Assembly (NCBI RefSeq): GCF_000406165.1 | Contig: NZ_CM001977.1 | Span: 1,001,041 to 1,065,040, forward strand | Length of the DNA: 64,000 nucleotides | From: Dickeya zeae NCPPB 2538 | GTDB lineage: Bacteria; Pseudomonadota; Gammaproteobacteria; Enterobacterales; Enterobacteriaceae | Direction of reading: 5' to 3' | Shown here: one piece after another, positions 60,508 through 64,000 of the stretch | Numbering within the stretch: position 1 is the first letter of the stretch | Layout: each line of letters starts with the position of its first letter | The notes under the pieces: generated by a model | The model's database searches: none | Told to the model about the DNA's origin: nothing | The model's input: the letters and a program-made list of their open reading frames with translations, nothing else | Program-made: the position numbers and the translations under genes

Positions 60508-60843
60508 ATGAGTTTTTTCATTTCCGACGCTGTGGCAGCAACTGCAGGTGCTCCGGCTCAAGGAAGCCCGTACTCTCTGGTGATTATGCTGGCCGTGTTC
60601 GGTCTGATTTTTTACTTCATGATCCTGCGCCCTCAGCAAAAACGTGCCAAGGAACACAAGAAGTTGATGGATTCGATCGGCAAAGGTGATGAAGTGCTGA
60701 CTAACGGCGGTCTGGTTGGGCGTGTGACCAAAGTGGCTGATAACGGATTTATCACCATTGCCCTGAACGACACCAACGAAGTCGTGATCAAGCGCGATTA
60801 CGTGACGTCCGTACTGCCGAAGGGTACCATGAAGGCCCTGTAA
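60508..60843 (+). CDS. yajC: Sec translocon accessory subunit YajC
   Basis: A 111-residue inner-membrane protein of the SecDF-YajC complex. A single membrane helix (YSLVIMLAVFGLIFYFMILR) is followed by a basic stretch and a small cytoplasmic domain (GDEVLTNGGLVGRVTKVADN). It is 28 bases before secD. Confidence 0.97.
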   Translation: MSFFISDAVAATAGAPAQGSPYSLVIMLAVFGLIFYFMILRPQQKRAKEHKKLMDSIGKGDEVLTNGGLVGRVTKVADNGFITIALNDTNEVVIKRDYVTSVLPKGTMKAL

Positions 60844-60871
60844 TTTTTCGACTTTCCCGAAGGGAACTACC

Positions 60872-62719
60872 GTGTTAAACCGCTATCCTCTGTGGAAGTA
60901 CCTGATGCTGATCGTGACGATCGTCGTCGGTCTGCTCTACGCACTTCCTAACCTGTATGGTGAGGATCCGGCAATTCAGGTCACTGGCGCGCGAGGAACC
61001 GCCGCCAGTGAATCTACGCTGGTCCAGATCCAGAATGTTTTGCAAGAACAACATATCGCCAGCAAATCTATTGCGCTGGAAAACGGTGCTATTCTCGCAC
61101 GCTTCTCTACACCGGACATCCAGCTTCGTGCTCGTGAAGTGCTGGTGAGTGCGTTGGGCGAGAAATACGTGGTTGCCCTAAACCTGGCGCCTGCTACGCC
61201 TACCTGGCTGAGAATGCTGGGAGCGGAACCGATGAAACTGGGTCTTGACCTGCGTGGCGGTGTGCACTTCCTGATGGAAGTGGATATGGATACCGCGTTA
61301 GGCAAGTTGCAGGAACAGACCATGGATTCCCTGCGCAGCGATCTGCGCGAGAAAGGCATCCAATATGCGTCTGTTCGTAAAGCAGATAATTATGGCGTGG
61401 AAATTCTGTTCCGCGACGGTCAACTGCGTGACAACGCCGTGAACTACCTGACTCCGCGCCATCGCGATCTGGTGTTCAACAATAGCGGCAGTGATGCGCT
61501 GCGTGCGGTGATGAGTGATGCGCGGCTGAGCGAAGCCCGCGAATACGCGGTACAGCAGAACATCAACATCCTGCGAAACCGTGTCAACCAGCTTGGTGTG
61601 GCAGAACCACTGGTACAGCGTCAGGGTGCTGACCGTATCGTGGTAGAGCTGCCGGGTATTCAGGACACGGCGCGTGCGAAAGAAATTCTGGGCGCGACCG
61701 CCACACTGGAATTCCGTCTGGTAAACAGCAATGTTGACCCAGCGGCGTTAGCCAGCGGTCGTGTGCCGGGCGATACCGAAGTCATGAACATGCGTGACGG
61801 TGGCCCGATCGCCTTGTACAAACGCGTGATTCTTACCGGCGACCATATTACCGACTCTACCTCCGGTAATGATGAATACAACCGTCCGCAGGTCAATATC
61901 TCGCTTGATAGCGCTGGCGGCAACATGATGTCCAATTTCACCAAGGACAACATCGGTAAACCGATGGCGACCCTGTTTGTGGAATACAAGGATAGTGGTA
62001 AGAAAGACGCCAACGGTCGCGCGATTCTGGAAAAACAGGAAGAGGTGATTAACGTCGCCACTATCCAGTCACGTCTGGGCAATAGCTTCCGTATTACTGG
62101 TATCGACAACCCGAACGAAGCGCGCCAGCTGTCACTGCTGCTGCGTGCCGGTGCGCTGATTGCGCCGATTCAGATTGTAGAAGAACGTACCATCGGCCCG
62201 ACGCTGGGGATGCAAAACATCACTCAGGGGCTGGAAGCCTGTCTGGCAGGTCTGGCGGTGTCTATCCTGTTCATGATCTTCTTCTATAAGAAGTTCGGCC
62301 TGATTGCGACTTCTGCGCTGTTGCTGAACCTGGTGCTGGTGGTCGGGGTGATGTCGCTGTTGCCAGGGGCAACGCTGACCATGCCAGGTATTGCGGGTAT
62401 CGTGTTAACCCTTGCGGTGGCGGTGGATGCCAACGTACTGATTAACGAGCGTATCAAAGAAGAACTCAGCAACGGACGCTCTGTGCAGCAGGCGATCGAT
62501 GAAGGGTACCGGGGGGCATTTAGCTCCATCTTTGATGCCAACGTCACGACGCTGATTAAAGTCATTATCCTGTATGCGGTGGGCACCGGCTCGATTAAAG
62601 GCTTTGCTATCACGACCGGTATTGGTGTAGCGACATCCATGTTTACCGCTATCGTTGGAACCCGTGCCATCGTAAACCTGCTGTACGGCGGCAAGCGCAT
62701 CAAAAAGCTGTCTATCTGA
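60872..62719 (+). CDS. secD: Protein translocase subunit SecD
   Basis: A 615-residue RND-like membrane protein that uses the proton gradient to help release exported proteins. It starts at a GTG (60872). One N-terminal helix, a large periplasmic part with LGLDLRGGVHFLMEVDMDTA, then five C-terminal helices with TMPGIAGIVLTLAVAVDANV (the functional Asp) and LINERIKEELSNGRSVQQAI. It precedes secF by 10 bases. Confidence 0.98.
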   Translation: MLNRYPLWKYLMLIVTIVVGLLYALPNLYGEDPAIQVTGARGTAASESTLVQIQNVLQEQHIASKSIALENGAILARFSTPDIQLRAREVLVSALGEKYVVALNLAPATPTWLRMLGAEPMKLGLDLRGGVHFLMEVDMDTALGKLQEQTMDSLRSDLREKGIQYASVRKADNYGVEILFRDGQLRDNAVNYLTPRHRDLVFNNSGSDALRAVMSDARLSEAREYAVQQNINILRNRVNQLGVAEPLVQRQGADRIVVELPGIQDTARAKEILGATATLEFRLVNSNVDPAALASGRVPGDTEVMNMRDGGPIALYKRVILTGDHITDSTSGNDEYNRPQVNISLDSAGGNMMSNFTKDNIGKPMATLFVEYKDSGKKDANGRAILEKQEEVINVATIQSRLGNSFRITGIDNPNEARQLSLLLRAGALIAPIQIVEERTIGPTLGMQNITQGLEACLAGLAVSILFMIFFYKKFGLIATSALLLNLVLVVGVMSLLPGATLTMPGIAGIVLTLAVAVDANVLINERIKEELSNGRSVQQAIDEGYRGAFSSIFDANVTTLIKVIILYAVGTGSIKGFAITTGIGVATSMFTAIVGTRAIVNLLYGGKRIKKLSI

Positions 62720-62729
62720 GGAGTGCGTT

Positions 62730-63701
62730 GTGGCACAGGAATATACTGTTGAACAATTGAACTACGGCCGTAAAGTGTATGACTTTATGCGCTGGGACTA
62801 CTGGGCCTTCGCGTTGTCCGGTCTGCTGTTGATCCTGTCTATCGTCGTGATGGGCGTGCGCGGTTTCAACTGGGGGCTGGATTTCACCGGTGGTACGGTT
62901 ATTGAGATTTCGCTTGAGAAATCGGTCGATCTGGAGCAGATGCGAGAAGCGCTGCAAAAGGCTGGCTTTGCCGATCCACTGGTGCAGAACTTCGGTAGCA
63001 GTCGTGACATCATGGTGCGTATGCCGCCTGCTCACGATGAATCTGGCGGCCAGGCTCTGGGTAGCAAGGTGGTTAACGTCATCAACGCGTCAACCAGCCA
63101 GAATGCGGTCGTTAAACGCATTGAGTTCGTTGGGCCAAGTGTGGGGGCGGATCTGGCGCAGACCGGTGCGATGGCACTGATGGCGGCGTTAATCTGTATC
63201 CTTATCTACGTCGGCTTCCGTTTCGAATGGCGTTTGGCGGCAGGGGTGGTTATCGCGTTGGCGCATGACGTGATCATCACGATGGGGGTGCTGTCGTTAT
63301 TCAATATTGAAATCGACCTGACCATTGTGGCGTCGTTAATGTCGGTCATCGGTTACTCGTTGAACGACAGTATCGTGGTGTCTGACCGTATTCGTGAAAA
63401 CTTCCGCAAAATTCGTCGTGGAACGCCTTACGAAATCTTCAACGTGTCACTGACCCAAACGCTGCACCGTACCTTAATCACATCAGGAACCACCCTGGTG
63501 GTGATCCTGATGTTGTACCTGTTCGGTGGCGCGATGCTGAAAGGGTTCTCGCTGACGATGCTGATCGGTGTGACCATCGGTACGGCGTCTTCCATCTATG
63601 TGGCTTCCGCGCTGGCGCTTAAGCTGGGTATGAAGCGTGAGCACATGTTGGTACAGAAAGTGGAAAAAGAAGGTGCGGATCAGCCGTCGCTGTTGCCGTA
63701 A
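62730..63701 (+). CDS. secF: Protein translocase subunit SecF
   Basis: A 323-residue partner of SecD with six membrane helices. It starts at a GTG (62730). FNWGLDFTGGTVIEISLEKS, LAHDVIITMGVLSLFNIEID and SLMSVIGYSLNDSIVVSDRI are family motifs. Last gene of the block; its terminator appears broken by an IS element 46 bases after the stop. Confidence 0.98.
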   Translation: MAQEYTVEQLNYGRKVYDFMRWDYWAFALSGLLLILSIVVMGVRGFNWGLDFTGGTVIEISLEKSVDLEQMREALQKAGFADPLVQNFGSSRDIMVRMPPAHDESGGQALGSKVVNVINASTSQNAVVKRIEFVGPSVGADLAQTGAMALMAALICILIYVGFRFEWRLAAGVVIALAHDVIITMGVLSLFNIEIDLTIVASLMSVIGYSLNDSIVVSDRIRENFRKIRRGTPYEIFNVSLTQTLHRTLITSGTTLVVILMLYLFGGAMLKGFSLTMLIGVTIGTASSIYVASALALKLGMKREHMLVQKVEKEGADQPSLLP

Positions 63702-63794
63702 CCCTGTTTGCACTTGCGCTTTGGTAACGAAAAACCCGCCGTCCGGCTAATGCCGATCGTTTAAGGATCGGTTGACCGATCCGGTGGCTGATGT

Positions 63795-63828
63795 AAAAAG
63801 GGTTCATGTCTTCACATGGACCCTTTTT
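63795..63828 (+). promoter_or_regulatory. Hairpin before the transposase start codon
   Basis: AAAAAGGGTTCATG pairs with CATGGACCCTTTTT (one G-T pair) around loop TCTTCA, ending 1 base before the ATG. The 5' part of such elements often folds to hide the ribosome site in transcripts entering from outside, limiting transposition. Confidence 0.6.
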
Positions 63829-63829
63829 A

Positions 63830-64000
63830 ATGGAACTTTCACAGGCCCTCGGCATTATCAACCTTACCGCTCCCGATGAAGTTCAGAGTCTTGCCGACCT
63901 CCTTTCCCCCGACCTTATTCAGCAGGCCTTTACCCTCACGGATACCGTGACGCTACGTAAGCGTAAGCTTCCCCTCGAATCCATGGTCTGGCTGGTTATA
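63830..64000 (+). CDS. IS4-family transposase (5' end only)
   Basis: The first 57 codons of a DDE transposase, cut by the window edge. MELSQALGIINLTAPDEVQS and LTDTVTLRKRKLPLESMVWL match the N-terminal IS4 domain, which binds the element's ends. The catalytic residues lie beyond the edge, so activity cannot be judged. Confidence 0.85.
   Translation, partial: MELSQALGIINLTAPDEVQSLADLLSPDLIQQAFTLTDTVTLRKRKLPLESMVWLVI

Larger units (their letters stand above)
63748..64000 (+). mobile_element. IS4-family insertion sequence, left part
   Basis: The left end is taken as TAATGCCGATCGTTTAAG at 63748, which closely resembles the IS4 terminal repeat as I recall it, followed by a GGATCGG/CCGATCC palindrome and an IS4-type transposase gene. 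Immediately before it, AACCCGCCGTCCGGC looks like the first half of a secF terminator, so the element seems inserted in that hairpin. The right end is outside the window. Confidence 0.82.

Noticed and set aside
1..64000. CRISPR arrays, tRNA or rRNA genes, prophage genes
   Set aside because: I looked for regular repeat-spacer patterns, tRNA-like cloverleafs and phage structural proteins and saw none.

Overview
This window is a chromosomal segment of a soft-rot enterobacterium, very probably Dickeya chrysanthemi (formerly Erwinia chrysanthemi) or a close relative. The evidence is an L-asparaginase at 36934-37980 that reads like the therapeutic Erwinia enzyme, a 173-residue AroL, and the enterobacterial order aroL-ppnP-rdgC-mak-sbcC-sbcD-phoB-phoR-brnQ-proY-acpH-queA-tgt-yajC-secD-secF. 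No rRNA, tRNA or CRISPR was seen. An IS4-family element begins at about 63748, just after secF, and runs off the right edge.

Layout. 1-6.9 kb: 5' end of mutS, a chemoreceptor with a likely flagellar-sigma promoter, a PanE-like reductase, a lipoprotein/exported-protein pair, an AraC regulator and a PEBP (YbhB-like) protein. 7.0-17.7 kb: a compact, A/T-richer, single-strand biosynthetic island, described below. 18.1-23.4 kb: a broken LysR gene, a D-threonine-aldolase-like/ornithine-cyclodeaminase-like pair with a divergent LysR regulator, an EntS-like MFS exporter and yjdM. 23.5-26.5 kb: a siaABCD-type operon (PP2C phosphatase, kinase, phosphoprotein, diguanylate cyclase). 27-36.9 kb: accessory genes (unknown protein, GNAT, MHS transporter plus M20 peptidase with LysR, a low-GC acyltransferase, a HAD phosphatase, a MetE-like protein). 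36.9-63.7 kb: mostly conserved housekeeping genes, with a PstS-like gene and a second MetE-like gene inserted between phoR and brnQ.

The most interesting object is the island at about 7.0-17.72 kb, which looks like an operon for a ribosomally made, heavily modified peptide (RiPP). A near-consensus sigma70 promoter (TTGACA, 17 bp, TAATAT) with an inverted repeat at the start site drives a 40-codon acidic precursor peptide carrying one Cys (17497-17619). A hairpin terminator follows, then ten closely packed genes: rhodanese-E1 (ThiF/MoeB-like), ThiS/MoaD-like sulfur carrier ending in Gly-Gly, a small unknown protein, an MNIO (DUF692) enzyme, a 1005-residue fusion of a subtilase-like domain to a NodU/CmcH carbamoyltransferase, YcaO, TfuA, an MFS exporter, a GNAT acetyltransferase and an aspartyl/asparaginyl beta-hydroxylase-like protein. 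My inference is that the sulfur relay feeds YcaO-TfuA backbone thioamidation, MNIO acts at the Cys, the subtilase-like domain may remove the leader, hydroxylation/carbamoylation/acetylation decorate the product, and the MFS protein exports it. I do not recognise a characterised pathway with this combination.

Other points: the IS4 end appears to interrupt the secF terminator; two MetE-like paralogues lie 17 kb apart; phoB carries a clear Pho box; several short tandem repeats sit in intergenic DNA.
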